DNA of 64,000 nt from Algoriphagus sp. AK58 (lineage in GTDB: Bacteria; Bacteroidota; Bacteroidia; Cytophagales; Cyclobacteriaceae), in NCBI RefSeq assembly GCF_014324365.1, contig NZ_QEIG01000010.1, positions 124,001 through 188,000 of the forward strand, read 5' to 3'. The stretch's first letter is position 1; every line of letters begins with the position of its first letter. Below, in pieces: positions 54,843-64,000 of this stretch. The position numbers and the translations under genes are program-made. Under the pieces are notes generated by a model. The model made no database searches and was not told the origin of the DNA. It saw only the letters and a list, made by a program, of their open reading frames with translations.

Positions 54843-56484
54843 TATATTTTTTTTCTGCTGGTCTTTCTCGGCTTTTTCCCAAAATAATCTTCCAGGATTT
54901 CAATTTTTTGAAGAGGCAGAGCGAAGAGCTAATCTGATGGATGATTCTGCTTCCACGAAAGCCAGCTTCCTTCTAAGAATGCCTTTGCATCCAATCCAAG
55001 GTAACCTTGGAAAGAAGGTTTTTGGAATTGAAGCGCTACCGGTTCTTTCCAATACGGTATGGAATCAAAATCGTCCGTACGGCTGGGGGGATTTGGGAAT
55101 GGTTCCTGCAGTTGGCTTGCAGCAATATGTTTCTGCAGGGTTCCAGGCAAAGGCATCCATTCTCCATGTGAGATTCCAGCCTGAGGCTGTTTTTGCCCAG
55201 AATAAATCATATCAAGGTTTTTCCTTTGACTTTCCGGGTCAGGTGATTCTGGATCGATACTACTACTGGAATTATGACGATTCTCCCGAACTCTATTCTG
55301 ACGGAAGCCTTACGGAAGCATGGTGGGGTCAAAGCAGTGTAACTCTAAGGTATGGGGCATTTGAAACAGGTCTATCCACGCGGGCGATCTGGTGGGGACC
55401 GGGGCAATGGGGTTCATTGACTTTTTCTAATACTGCGAAAAGCTTTCCTCATCTTACCTTGAACACGACAAAGCCTGCCAAAACATTTTTGGGAAATTTT
55501 GAAGGACAGTTATTGGTGGGAAGATTGGAAAATTCAGGGCGTAATCCTTCTCAAAACCCTGATTTTGACAAAGCCTATTTTCTACCTTTCAATGGAGACT
55601 GGAGATATCTTAACGCATTGATGATTAGCTATACACCCAAATGGATACCTAATGTCTCCATAGGATTTGCCAGGACATTCCAACAATTTAGTGAAAATCA
55701 AATCAAAGATTTTGGGGGATATTTTCCGATTTTCGAGCCTTTTCAAAAAGTAAATCTATTCCAAAATGACAATTCGGTGATTTATGATGGATTGGCTCAG
55801 GATCAACAGGTTTCTTTTTCCTTTAGGTATGCCATTCCTAAAGCAAAAATGGAATTTTATGCCGAGTATGGTCGACGTGACCACGCCTTCAACTGGAGAG
55901 ATGCTATCCTAAGTCCAGAGCATGCCAGGGCCTATTTGGCAGGATTTACGAAGTTGGTAGACTTGCCCGGAAGCACAAAAAAGATTCAACTCCGAGGAGA
56001 AATGATTCATCAGCAAGAATCGGTAAATAGATACATTCGGTACATGGGAGAGGGAGGAGACACGTCTTGGCAATTACACTATCAAGTGAGAAGCTTTGGT
56101 AATTTTGGGCAAGCTCTCGGAACTGGTATAGGAACAGGATCGAATATCCAAATTCTTGAATTTGCTTTAGTTGATCAATGGAACAAGCTAGGTGTCATTT
56201 TTCATCGCCTGGAAAATCACATGGACTTTTACAATAGGACATTTGTCACCCGAGGCTACACTAAACCTTGGATTGATTTCACTATGGGGTTACTTTTTGA
56301 TCATTCTTGGAATGATAGATTGGTTGTAAGTACACAATTAATGTATGTCTCTGGAATGAATTACCAATGGTTGAATTATACGAAGACAAATTTTGGTACC
56401 AACACAGATACCCGATTGAATTCGATTCATGCACGATTCAAACTAATGTTACTTCTAAAAAAAGTATCAAAAAATAAAGAATGA
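54826..56484 (+). CDS. Wzi-like capsule assembly outer-membrane protein
   Basis: The ATG at 54826 is used; it begins MRYFISIFFFCWSFSAFSQ, a signal peptide, and overlaps the WecG gene by 17 bp. The 552-residue product is beta-rich throughout and has STRAIWWGPGQWGSLTFSNTAKSFPHLTLN and an N-terminal MPLHPIQGNLG, as in the capsule assembly Wzi family. Wzi is an outer-membrane beta barrel that anchors capsule. It is expected to hold the product of this locus at the cell surface. Confidence 0.85.
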   Translation: MRYFISIFFFCWSFSAFSQNNLPGFQFFEEAERRANLMDDSASTKASFLLRMPLHPIQGNLGKKVFGIEALPVLSNTVWNQNRPYGWGDLGMVPAVGLQQYVSAGFQAKASILHVRFQPEAVFAQNKSYQGFSFDFPGQVILDRYYYWNYDDSPELYSDGSLTEAWWGQSSVTLRYGAFETGLSTRAIWWGPGQWGSLTFSNTAKSFPHLTLNTTKPAKTFLGNFEGQLLVGRLENSGRNPSQNPDFDKAYFLPFNGDWRYLNALMISYTPKWIPNVSIGFARTFQQFSENQIKDFGGYFPIFEPFQKVNLFQNDNSVIYDGLAQDQQVSFSFRYAIPKAKMEFYAEYGRRDHAFNWRDAILSPEHARAYLAGFTKLVDLPGSTKKIQLRGEMIHQQESVNRYIRYMGEGGDTSWQLHYQVRSFGNFGQALGTGIGTGSNIQILEFALVDQWNKLGVIFHRLENHMDFYNRTFVTRGYTKPWIDFTMGLLFDHSWNDRLVVSTQLMYVSGMNYQWLNYTKTNFGTNTDTRLNSIHARFKLMLLLKKVSKNKE

Positions 56485-56579
56485 ATACCTTGAAGTCTTT
56501 AAAGAGACAATGAAAATCATAGGTGATGAATTTTTGTCATGCCACAGTTTAAGTGATCGAAAAAATCAATTTTAATCAA

Positions 56580-57980
56580 ATGAAAGTTAAAAACATCTGC
56601 TGCATTGGAGCAGGCTACGTGGGTGGCCCAACGATGTCTGTCATCGCTCAAAAATGTCCTGAAATTAAGGTAGTGGTAGTAGACATCAATCAGGAAAGGA
56701 TTGATGCCTGGAATCATGAAGATTTGAGCCAACTTCCTGTATATGAGCCTGGTTTAGACAGGGTAGTAGCCGAAGCAAGAGGACGCAATCTTTTTTTCTC
56801 TACCGATGTAAATTCAGCCATTGAGGAAGCGGATATGGTCTTTATTTCCGTGAACACACCTACCAAAACCTATGGTGAGGGAAAAGGAATGGCAGCAGAT
56901 CTGAAATGGGTGGAATTATGCGCAAGACAGATTGCTGAAGCCTCAAAATCTGATAAAATAGTAGTAGAAAAATCTACTTTGCCTGTGAGAACTGCTCAGG
57001 CTGTAAAAGATATTTTACATAACACCGGAAATGGGCTAAACTTCCAAATACTCTCAAATCCGGAGTTTCTGGCAGAAGGTACCGCCATCCCTGATCTTGA
57101 ACATCCCGACAGGGTTTTAATAGGTGGAGATGATACTCCTGAAGGAAGAGAGGCCATTCAGGCATTAGTGGATGTGTATGCTACTTGGGTGCCTAGGGAA
57201 AAAATACTTACGACCAATGTCTGGTCTTCCGAGCTTTCCAAACTGACCGCAAATGCCTTCCTTGCCCAGCGGGTTTCCTCTATCAATGCCATATCTGAGT
57301 TATGTGAGGCTACAGGCGCAGATGTGGAAGAAGTAGCCAAAGCGATAGGGACAGACTCCAGGATTGGATCTAAATTTTTGAAAGCTTCAGTTGGTTTCGG
57401 TGGTTCTTGCTTCCAAAAGGATATTCTCAATATGGTTTATATCTGCCGCAATTATCAATTGAACGAAGTGGCGGATTATTGGGAGCAAGTGATCAAAATG
57501 AATGACCATCAAAAAGTGAGGTTTGCCAAAAAGATCATCAAGAATTTATACAACACTGTTAGCGGAAAGAAAATCGCCTTCTTGGGATGGGCATTTAAAA
57601 AAGACACCAACGATACGCGTGAATCTGCCGCCATTTATGTCGCAGATTACCTGTTGAGCGAGCGCGCCAATATCTGTGTTTATGACCCTAAAGTCCCCAA
57701 AGAAAAAGTTTATACCGACCTGGATTACCTAAACTCCAGATCCTCGGAAGAGAATAGAAAGTTGGTCAACGTGGTAAACGATCCCTATGAAGCCTGTAAA
57801 GGAGCTCATGCAGTGGCGATTCTTACCGAATGGGATGAATTTAAAATCCTGAACTGGGAACAAATTCATGATTTGATGCTCAAGCCAGCCAACTTATTTG
57901 ACGGAAGAAACATATTGAATCCTTCAGAAATGAATCGAATTGGATTCAGATTTAATGCTATTGGAAAGTCAGATAAATAA
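56580..57980 (+). CDS. UDP-glucose 6-dehydrogenase, eukaryotic-type
   Basis: The ATG at 56580 ([17 protein letters not shown]) is used; the frame continues upstream to a GTG. The 466-residue enzyme has the NAD fold and the catalytic cysteine C277 in [21 protein letters not shown]. Together with [19 protein letters not shown] and [13 protein letters not shown], this is the pattern of animal and plant UDP-glucose dehydrogenases rather than the short bacterial Ugd. It makes UDP-glucuronate, a likely building block or precursor for the polysaccharide. It lies downstream of wzi and before the second export operon. Confidence 0.92.
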   Translation: MKVKNICCIGAGYVGGPTMSVIAQKCPEIKVVVVDINQERIDAWNHEDLSQLPVYEPGLDRVVAEARGRNLFFSTDVNSAIEEADMVFISVNTPTKTYGEGKGMAADLKWVELCARQIAEASKSDKIVVEKSTLPVRTAQAVKDILHNTGNGLNFQILSNPEFLAEGTAIPDLEHPDRVLIGGDDTPEGREAIQALVDVYATWVPREKILTTNVWSSELSKLTANAFLAQRVSSINAISELCEATGADVEEVAKAIGTDSRIGSKFLKASVGFGGSCFQKDILNMVYICRNYQLNEVADYWEQVIKMNDHQKVRFAKKIIKNLYNTVSGKKIAFLGWAFKKDTNDTRESAAIYVADYLLSERANICVYDPKVPKEKVYTDLDYLNSRSSEENRKLVNVVNDPYEACKGAHAVAILTEWDEFKILNWEQIHDLMLKPANLFDGRNILNPSEMNRIGFRFNAIGKSDK

Positions 57981-58056
57981 TTTCTAAAAAATCGATCAAT
58001 AACCCTGGACCACTAAAAAAAGACAATAAGTAAACTTATGCTTTTATGATCTTTAA

Positions 58057-58079
58057 AATGAGTAATTTTGGTACTCATT
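58057..58079 (+). promoter_or_regulatory. Second palindromic operator over the -7 element
   Basis: AATGAGTA-N7-TACTCATT is a perfect 8-bp inverted repeat, with TAATTTTG (58063-58070, an exact TAnnTTTG) inside it. It matches 19 of 23 positions of the palindrome at 35092-35114. It precedes the second export operon by about 150 bp and so defines a long leader. Confidence 0.65.
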
Positions 58080-58157
58080 ATTTATCAGGAGAAATAAAAA
58101 AAGTGTTTTTTTGCTCCGGTAGTGTTTGGGTTTTTCTCTAACAAAATAGCTAAGTCC

Positions 58158-58178
58158 TGGGACCGAAAGGGCGAAGCT
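58158..58178 (+). promoter_or_regulatory. Conserved leader motif, second copy
   Basis: GGGACCGAAAGGGCGAAGC (58159-58177), matching 20 of 21 positions of the motif at 35691-35711. It lies inside the 149-nt leader that the promoter at 58063 would produce, 48 bp before the start codon. No T run follows. The same leader holds a CCGGTAGTG stretch at about 58115 that only loosely resembles the ops site of RfaH/UpxY systems. Confidence 0.55.
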
Positions 58179-58225
58179 TTAAGTTTTTACAAGAAGAAAG
58201 AATTTAATTTAAACAAAGTAGTTTC

Positions 58226-59530
58226 ATGTTGACACCGCTTGAAGATGTGAAAATCGGGGTAATAGGCCTTGGTTATGTAGGATTGCCTCTTGCTGTAGAA
58301 TTCGCAAAGAAGTTTCCGGTTATTGGATTTGATATTGATAAAAAAAGAGTTGCTGATCTGCAAAAAGGAAAGGATTTTACATTGGAAGTTGAGGATGAAT
58401 TGTTGACTTCGGTATTGACAGCAAGTTCCCCTTCAAAAGGTCAAAAAGGCCTTCTTCCTACTTTTGAATCGGACGAATTGAAGGATTGTCAAATTTACAT
58501 CGTGACGGTTCCAACACCTACAGATAAGCATAATCGTCCTGTTTTGACGCCTATGCTTAAGGCTTCCGAGAATATCGGCAAGTACCTCAAGAAAGGCGAT
58601 GTGGTGATTTATGAATCAACAGTGTATCCCGGAGTGACGGAGGAAGAGTGTGTGCCGGTCTTGGAAAAAGTTTCTGGATTAAAATTCAATGAAGATTTCT
58701 TTGCTGGGTATTCTCCTGAGCGGATCAATCCCGGAGATAAAGAGCATACGGTGGCGAAGATTTTGAAAGTTACCTCTGGCAGCACACCTGAAGTTGCCGA
58801 ATATGTGGATCAGCTTTATAAAACAGTGATCACTGCAGGTACTCATAAGGCCTCCTCCATCAAGGTTGCCGAAGCAGCGAAGGTCATCGAAAATTCCCAA
58901 CGGGATATCAACATTGCTTTTGTCAATGAACTTTCAAAAATTTTCAACCTGTTGGGAATAGACACCCACGAGGTGTTGGAGGCAGCAGGCACCAAGTGGA
59001 ACTTTCTGAAATTTAAGCCGGGATTAGTAGGAGGACATTGTATTGGGGTGGATCCGTTTTACTTGGCACAGAAAGCCCAAGAAGTGGGATACCATCCAGA
59101 GATCATCTTGGCCGGCCGCCGTCTAAATGACAGTATGGGCAAACACGTTGCCACAGAGGTTATCAAGCTTATGATGAGAAAAGACCTAAAAGTGATCGAT
59201 TCCAAAGTGCTGATTCTGGGATTCACATTCAAAGAGGATTGTCCCGACGTGCGAAACACCCGTGTAATTGATATCTATAAAGAATTGAGGTCCTTTGATA
59301 TGGATGTGGATGTATATGATCCTTGGGCAAATCCACAGGAAGTGGCACATGAGTACGGAATCTCAATCACTTCAGGAGATCAAATCCCGCATTTATCGGA
59401 CTATTCTGCCATCATTTTGGCAGTATCGCATAAGCAGTTTAAGCACTTAAACATAAAGAAGTCTCACACACAAGTAGTTTATGATGTGAAAGGATTTTTG
59501 GATAAGAACTCAGTGGATGCCAGACTTTAA
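58226..59530 (+). CDS. Nucleotide-sugar 6-dehydrogenase (TviB/WbpA-like)
   Basis: The 434-residue enzyme has the NAD motif [51 protein letters not shown], the catalytic C272 in [19 protein letters not shown] and the tail [18 protein letters not shown]. The set, including [17 protein letters not shown], fits dehydrogenases that act on UDP-HexNAc, such as TviB (UDP-GlcNAc), WbpA/WecC (UDP-GlcNAc/ManNAc) and WbpO (UDP-GalNAc). It probably supplies the uronic acid used by the WbpB/D/E-like enzymes at 39602-42388. It begins the second export operon. Confidence 0.9.
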   Translation: MLTPLEDVKIGVIGLGYVGLPLAVEFAKKFPVIGFDIDKKRVADLQKGKDFTLEVEDELLTSVLTASSPSKGQKGLLPTFESDELKDCQIYIVTVPTPTDKHNRPVLTPMLKASENIGKYLKKGDVVIYESTVYPGVTEEECVPVLEKVSGLKFNEDFFAGYSPERINPGDKEHTVAKILKVTSGSTPEVAEYVDQLYKTVITAGTHKASSIKVAEAAKVIENSQRDINIAFVNELSKIFNLLGIDTHEVLEAAGTKWNFLKFKPGLVGGHCIGVDPFYLAQKAQEVGYHPEIILAGRRLNDSMGKHVATEVIKLMMRKDLKVIDSKVLILGFTFKEDCPDVRNTRVIDIYKELRSFDMDVDVYDPWANPQEVAHEYGISITSGDQIPHLSDYSAIILAVSHKQFKHLNIKKSHTQVVYDVKGFLDKNSVDARL

Positions 59531-59619
59531 ATTAAGAAACAGATAGCAAGATAAAAGAATCCGAAAAGATAAATTCTTATTTTTGGATTCAACATTTATT
59601 CATTTCTAATAAGAATAAA

Positions 59620-60447
59620 ATGCATATAAAATATTTGCAAAAATACCTCGCTTTGAGTCTGATTCTCTTTGGAGTTATTTCTTGTGTGCCAAACAAGAGA
59701 TTGATATACATGCAACAACTAGAGGAGAGCTTTGGACCTTTAGTAGAAAGTAGTGAGAAGTATCCTTATCAGATTGAGGAATACCTATTGCAGGTCAATG
59801 ACATTGTTGAAATTAATATAAAAACCACAGACGAAAAGTTAAACTTAGTCTTTGGAGCGGTATCCAATGATATGCAAAATCAGGCCGCAATGGGTGGAAA
59901 TCAAGGTTCTGGTGATGCCTTTTTTTTAAATGGATATACCATTGATGATCAAGGAATGGTTGAAATTCCTTTGATTGGAAAATTGAGAATAGAGGGTTTA
60001 ACAACTGAGGATGCTAAACTGCTTGTAGAGAATGAGGTGAAAAAGTTTATCAATGAAGGTGAATACTTTGTAAGAGTTAGGTTAGGAGGAATTCGCTTTA
60101 GCGCTTTAGGAGAATTTAATAGATCAGGAAAATATACCATTTTGCAAAATAGAGTGACCATACTTGAGGCTATAGCTTTCGCTGGAGACCTAAGCAGAGT
60201 AGCAAAGAGGGACGAAATTCTTTTAGTTCGCCAATATCCAGACGGCTCACAAATTCATAAAATCAATCTCTTAGACCGCGAACTTTTAGGATCTGAGTTT
60301 TACTTTTTAAAGCCCAATGATATGATTTATGCGGAACCTATGAAGGTGAGAGAAATAGGTGCAGGAAACACATTAACAGAGACTTTAACTTTAATAATTA
60401 CGTCTGTTACAGCCGTAGCTTTGGTTATTGCATTATTCCAAAATTAA
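59620..60447 (+). CDS. Short Wza-type polysaccharide export lipoprotein
   Basis: The 275-residue protein has a lipoprotein signal (lipobox VISC, C22), a poly-export domain (LLQVNDIVEINIKTTDEKLNLVFG, GYTIDDQGMVEIPLIGKLRIEGLT), one or two SLBB repeats (ALGEFNRSGKYTILQNRVTILEAIAFAGDLSR) and a C-terminal helix (about 250-273) that can cross the outer membrane. It is much shorter than the Wza at 35721, with single rather than repeated SLBB units. It pairs with the kinase-type co-polymerase 10 bp downstream. Confidence 0.92.
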   Translation: MHIKYLQKYLALSLILFGVISCVPNKRLIYMQQLEESFGPLVESSEKYPYQIEEYLLQVNDIVEINIKTTDEKLNLVFGAVSNDMQNQAAMGGNQGSGDAFFLNGYTIDDQGMVEIPLIGKLRIEGLTTEDAKLLVENEVKKFINEGEYFVRVRLGGIRFSALGEFNRSGKYTILQNRVTILEAIAFAGDLSRVAKRDEILLVRQYPDGSQIHKINLLDRELLGSEFYFLKPNDMIYAEPMKVREIGAGNTLTETLTLIITSVTAVALVIALFQN

Positions 60448-60457
60448 GATTTAATAT

Positions 60458-62839
60458 ATGAGCTACGAAGAAGATAGTGAGTTATTTAAAGGAGAAGAGA
60501 GCAGCTTTGATTTAAAATCAATTTTACCCAAGATCTTAAGAATTTGGCCTTGGATCTTGGGTAGCTTGGTGGTTTTTCTTTTGGCGGCTTTCTACATTAC
60601 AGAAACTGCAATCCCAGTTTACAGGGTTTCTTCCAAATTTTTTATTAAAGAAAATGATAAGGGACTTTCATTTTTTCAAAATCCTGCATTAGATCAGGAA
60701 ACTGGTATGGGTTTGACCAATGAGATGATTATAATAAAATCAACTCCCATTGCTGAGGCCACATTAAAAAGATTAGACTTTAACGTTGAGTATTATGAAG
60801 AAGAGACGTTCAGAGATAGAGAGATCTACAAAAAGACCCCTATACTGGTAGAAGTGGATTGGAAAAATCCTCAATTATTAAATGGAAAAATAAAAGTCAA
60901 ATGGAATACTATTGACACCTATGAAATCTCTTTTCCTGAAGAATCTTATATTCAACTTTTTCCGGATGGAAGTAATCAAGGAGTCAATAATGTTGAAAGT
61001 CAATCTTTTAAATTTGGAGATTGGGTTGAGACTCCAAATTTTAAGCTAAGGATTAGTAATATTTCCGGTCAAATTGAAGGCACTTCTATTTTTGTCTTAA
61101 GGGATAATTATTACTTAATCGGTCACTATGCGTCAGTATTAAATATTGGGTTAGAGGACAAAAATTCTTCTATACTTAATATCAGTTTGCTTTCTCAGAA
61201 TAGGCAAAAAGGAGAAGCATACCTGAATGCGCTCATGGAGACTTATCTCGAACTTGAGCTACAGAAAAAGAATGAAATAGCCAATAGAACTATAAGTTTC
61301 ATTGATTCTCAGGTTGCAGGTGTAGCGGATTCTTTAAGTTTTTTTGAGAACCAAATGCAGAGTTTTAGAGCTTCTAATCAAATATTTGACCTGAGCTCTG
61401 AAAGTTCTGCGGTGTTCACCCAGTTGACAGAAATTGATAATCAATTGGCCAATGAAAAATTAAAACAGAGATATTATCAGTCTCTCAAAGATTATTTAGT
61501 AAGAGAAAATTATGATGAGATAGTCGTTCCTTCAGGTTTGGGCATTGATGATCCCTATTTGAATGGACTGATTGAGAATCTTCTTGCCGTACAAGTCGAC
61601 AGGTCTAGATTGAGGGCTACCCAAACAGAATTGTCTCCCCAAGTAAGAGAAGCAAACAAAAAACTTGCTGATTTGAACAAATCTATTTCTGAAATACTTG
61701 GAAACGTGGACAAGAACAATCAAATGGTTATCATGGATTTGGAAAGTAGAAAGAAGAAAATTGAAGCTTCATTCAGATCCCTGCCTCAAGCAGAGCAAAA
61801 CCTGATCCGTTTACAAAGGCAAGCCACGTTGAATGAAAATATTTACAATTATTTATCTGAAAGAAGAGCGGAATCCGCAATTTCAAAGGCATCAAATACA
61901 CCAAGTAATAAGATAATCGAGTATGCAAAAGCTAGTGGTTTACAAGTTAGCCCTACTCCCTCTAGAAATTATATGATGGCATTTTTTGCCGGTCTATTTT
62001 TACCCATCTTTTTTGTACTAATACGAGAAATTCTAAGGACGAAAATAGAAGAACCCAGGTTTCTTGAAAGAAAACTCAAAATACCTTTGCTTTCGACGAT
62101 ATTATCAAATAAGACAAATGATAATTTAGTGGTTTTTAATGCTGGAAGGTCTGGTATTGCTGAAGGATTTAGATCACTCAGGTCCAACATCCGATTTTTA
62201 GTTCCAAAAGAAAAGCAACTTACGCTAATGTTAACATCAACCATTTCAGGTGAAGGTAAAACATTCTGTGCTTTGAATTTGGCATCAGTATATTCACTTA
62301 CTGGCAAAAAAACAGTATTAATTGGTTGCGATATGCGAAAACCAAAGATTTTCTCTGAGTTTAAATTAAAAAATGATATAGGCTTGTCTAACTACCTTAG
62401 TGGTCTTGAAGAAGATTATTCAAAGATCATTAAACCCTCTGGATTTGATAATTTAGATATCATATTGTCTGGACCTATTCCACCTAATCCGTCAGAGTTG
62501 CTATTTTCTTCTAGTTTTGAAAAATTGGTTCAAAAATTAAAGAATGATTATGATGTAATTATACTTGATACTCCACCTGTGGGAATGGTATCAGAGACGC
62601 TGGATTTACTTACTTTGGTAGACTTAACTCTTTTTGTTTTCCGACAGAATTATTCGGAGAAAGTATTTATCGAATCTCTAAATTCCCTTAAAGAGCAAAA
62701 AGGAATAAAGAATATTTACGCTGTTTTCAATGGCATGGATGCAGATAAAGTTTCTTACGGTGGTTATGGTTATGCCTATGGATATGGATACGGCTATTAC
62801 GAAGATGAAAAAAAGAAGTCTAACTTTCTAAGTTTATAA
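60458..62839 (+). CDS. wzc: Wzc-type polysaccharide tyrosine autokinase
   Basis: The 793-residue protein has a Wzz domain with a first helix (about 29-48), a periplasmic part with long coiled coils (about 275-465), a second helix (about 508-527), and a cytoplasmic BY-kinase domain. That domain has Walker A GEGKTF with K601, VLIGCDMRKPK (Walker A') and VIILDTPPVG (Walker B). The tail ends in a Tyr cluster of eight tyrosines, alternating with glycine and alanine, where autophosphorylation occurs. The protein controls chain length and export with the Wza lipoprotein encoded just upstream. Confidence 0.95.
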   Translation: MSYEEDSELFKGEESSFDLKSILPKILRIWPWILGSLVVFLLAAFYITETAIPVYRVSSKFFIKENDKGLSFFQNPALDQETGMGLTNEMIIIKSTPIAEATLKRLDFNVEYYEEETFRDREIYKKTPILVEVDWKNPQLLNGKIKVKWNTIDTYEISFPEESYIQLFPDGSNQGVNNVESQSFKFGDWVETPNFKLRISNISGQIEGTSIFVLRDNYYLIGHYASVLNIGLEDKNSSILNISLLSQNRQKGEAYLNALMETYLELELQKKNEIANRTISFIDSQVAGVADSLSFFENQMQSFRASNQIFDLSSESSAVFTQLTEIDNQLANEKLKQRYYQSLKDYLVRENYDEIVVPSGLGIDDPYLNGLIENLLAVQVDRSRLRATQTELSPQVREANKKLADLNKSISEILGNVDKNNQMVIMDLESRKKKIEASFRSLPQAEQNLIRLQRQATLNENIYNYLSERRAESAISKASNTPSNKIIEYAKASGLQVSPTPSRNYMMAFFAGLFLPIFFVLIREILRTKIEEPRFLERKLKIPLLSTILSNKTNDNLVVFNAGRSGIAEGFRSLRSNIRFLVPKEKQLTLMLTSTISGEGKTFCALNLASVYSLTGKKTVLIGCDMRKPKIFSEFKLKNDIGLSNYLSGLEEDYSKIIKPSGFDNLDIILSGPIPPNPSELLFSSSFEKLVQKLKNDYDVIILDTPPVGMVSETLDLLTLVDLTLFVFRQNYSEKVFIESLNSLKEQKGIKNIYAVFNGMDADKVSYGGYGYAYGYGYGYYEDEKKKSNFLSL

Positions 62840-62842
62840 GAA

Positions 62843-64000
62843 TTGATTAATTACCTACGGCATCAACTTCGCCATTTTATTTTTTTCTATACTTACCTTG
62901 GAAATAGAGTTTTTGTAATTCTCTTTTTAAGTTTGGTAACGGGATTCTTGGATGGCTTCGGTTTAGCAATGTTTATTCCATTGATCCAAGTTGCTGGAGA
63001 AGAGTCAATAGATAATTCTCAGGTTTTGGAATCATTGGGGGTTTTGAAGTTTCTTGTAGTTGGTATAGCCAATGCAGGATTTGAATTAACCCCTATAGTA
63101 ATTTTAACTTTTCTATTTGTTATTTTTTTGTTAAAAGGCCTTATTAAGTATTTTGAGGGGTACTATAAGGTCATAATACAAATGTACTTTGTGAAGAAAA
63201 TCCGTTACCAAATGGTTGATTCACTTGGCAACATGAATTTTAAAGATTTTTTAAAACTAGACGCCGGAAGAATTCAAAACACTCTTTCTGGTGAAATCTA
63301 CAAAATTGTTTCTGCATATGTAGCTTATTTTAATACACTACAATCTGTTGTTTTACTCTTAGTTTACCTTGTCCTTGCATTAATGGCGAATTTCCAATTC
63401 GCCATTTTGGTGAGTTTAGGTGGATATCTCACTAATTTAATTTATAAGATTATTTATCGCCATACGGAGACTGCTTCCATTAATAATAGTAAGCTTAGTC
63501 ATATTTATCAAAGTTTATTGATTCAATCAGTTCAATATTTTAAGTATTTAAAAGCAACTAATTATTTTGAAAAATATAAACTTAAATTAAGGTCATATGT
63601 AGATAAGATTGAAGATGAGCAAAAGAAAATTGGAATCTTCAATGCAATACTTCAGGCTTCACGCGAGCCCTTGGTTATCGGAGTAGTTATCTTAGTAATT
63701 ATCGTTCAGATTAATGTTTTGGAAGGCAACATTGCTACTATTTTTCTTAGTCTATTGTTTTTTTATAGAGCTTTGAATTATATTATGGTTGTACAGACTT
63801 CTTGGCAATCTTTTACTTCAAATTTAGGAGGTCTCCATGTTGGACTTGAGCTTCTAGAAGATTTTAGAAATGGAGAAGAGAAAAGTAGTGGGACAATAGC
63901 GGTTGAAAGAATTCATAATATCGATTTGAAAGATGTTTCATTTTGTTATAATCCTGATAATTTTGTTCTAAAAAATATTGATATAAATATTGAAAGAAAA
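62843..64000 (+). CDS. ABC exporter (permease-ATPase fusion), partial
   Basis: The reading frame opens at a TTG at 62843, four bases after the wzc stop codon, and runs without a stop to the window end, 386 codons. Several transmembrane helices are visible (VFVILFLSLVTGFLDGFGLAMFIPLI, VVLLLVYLVLALM, PLVIGVVILVIIV). The ATPase domain begins with NIDLKDVSFCYNPDNFVLKNIDI at the very end, just before Walker A. This is the MsbA/PglK-type layout of half-transporters that flip lipid-linked sugars. The C-terminal half lies outside the window. It is part of the second export operon. Confidence 0.85.
   Translation, partial: MINYLRHQLRHFIFFYTYLGNRVFVILFLSLVTGFLDGFGLAMFIPLIQVAGEESIDNSQVLESLGVLKFLVVGIANAGFELTPIVILTFLFVIFLLKGLIKYFEGYYKVIIQMYFVKKIRYQMVDSLGNMNFKDFLKLDAGRIQNTLSGEIYKIVSAYVAYFNTLQSVVLLLVYLVLALMANFQFAILVSLGGYLTNLIYKIIYRHTETASINNSKLSHIYQSLLIQSVQYFKYLKATNYFEKYKLKLRSYVDKIEDEQKKIGIFNAILQASREPLVIGVVILVIIVQINVLEGNIATIFLSLLFFYRALNYIMVVQTSWQSFTSNLGGLHVGLELLEDFRNGEEKSSGTIAVERIHNIDLKDVSFCYNPDNFVLKNIDINIERK

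Noticed and set aside
58110..58135. A CCGGTAGTG stretch with T-rich follow-up, resembling an ops/JUMPstart site
   Set aside because: Only the GGTAG core matches, and no RfaH, UpxY or other NusG-like gene is in the window. The 21-nt motif nearby is the better supported element.

Overview
The window looks like a chromosome segment of a Bacteroidota bacterium, most likely a Cytophagales/Cyclobacteriaceae member close to Algoriphagus. This is inferred from the gene families (SUF operon with an attached bacilliredoxin, DUF2911 lipoprotein, FISUMP-domain protein, TPR histidine kinases, Wzi/Wza/Wzc sets), from several TAnnTTTG-type -7 promoter elements, and from very weak Shine-Dalgarno sequences. 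No tRNA, rRNA, CRISPR array or insertion sequence was seen.

Layout. (1) 13-6001, minus strand: iron-sulfur assembly operon sufB-C-D-S-E, then a DUF59/SufT-like gene and a bacilliredoxin. (2) 6254-7100: an Lrp/AsnC regulator with its own terminator and promoter, then a gene-free stretch carrying a strongly self-complementary RNA with its own promoter and terminator (6851-7020). (3) 7101-12489: a TonB-C-like secreted protein and two exported peptidases (M14 and S9). (4) 12555-15124, minus: a NarL-type response regulator and TPR histidine kinase. (5) 15349-26553, plus: seven genes for exported proteins of largely unknown function, divergent from the kinase, with a repeated CCTGT-N3/4-ACAGG box in front. 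The last protein is a fusion of homologues of two others in the cluster. (6) 26610-35024: mixed genes (SnoaL-like, thyA, MMPL/RND exporter, endo/exonuclease/phosphatase, DUF2911, penicillin acylase, small membrane protein).

(7) 35130-64000, plus: a large polysaccharide locus. It opens with a winged-helix regulator, then a multi-SLBB Wza-type exporter and Wzz, then enzymes that together with a dehydrogenase and an epimerase further on could make a UDP-diacetamido-uronic acid. A conspicuously AT-rich block (about 42.4-48.7 kb) holds a broken hexapeptide acyltransferase, WecE- and WecF-like enzymes for a Fuc4N-type sugar, a Wzx flippase and a glycosyltransferase. Then come an AsnB-type amidotransferase, two GT4 enzymes, a Wzy-like polymerase, a WecG-type transferase, a Wzi-like outer membrane protein and a UDP-glucose dehydrogenase. 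A second export operon starts at 58226 (nucleotide-sugar dehydrogenase, Wza lipoprotein, Wzc tyrosine kinase, ABC exporter that runs off the end).

The start of the locus and its second export operon share two cis elements: a 23-bp palindrome lying over the -7 promoter element (35092-35114 and 58057-58079) and a 21-nt leader motif (35691-35711 and 58158-58178). The simplest model is that the winged-helix protein at 35130 controls its own operon and the second export operon through the palindrome, with an RNA-level element downstream.
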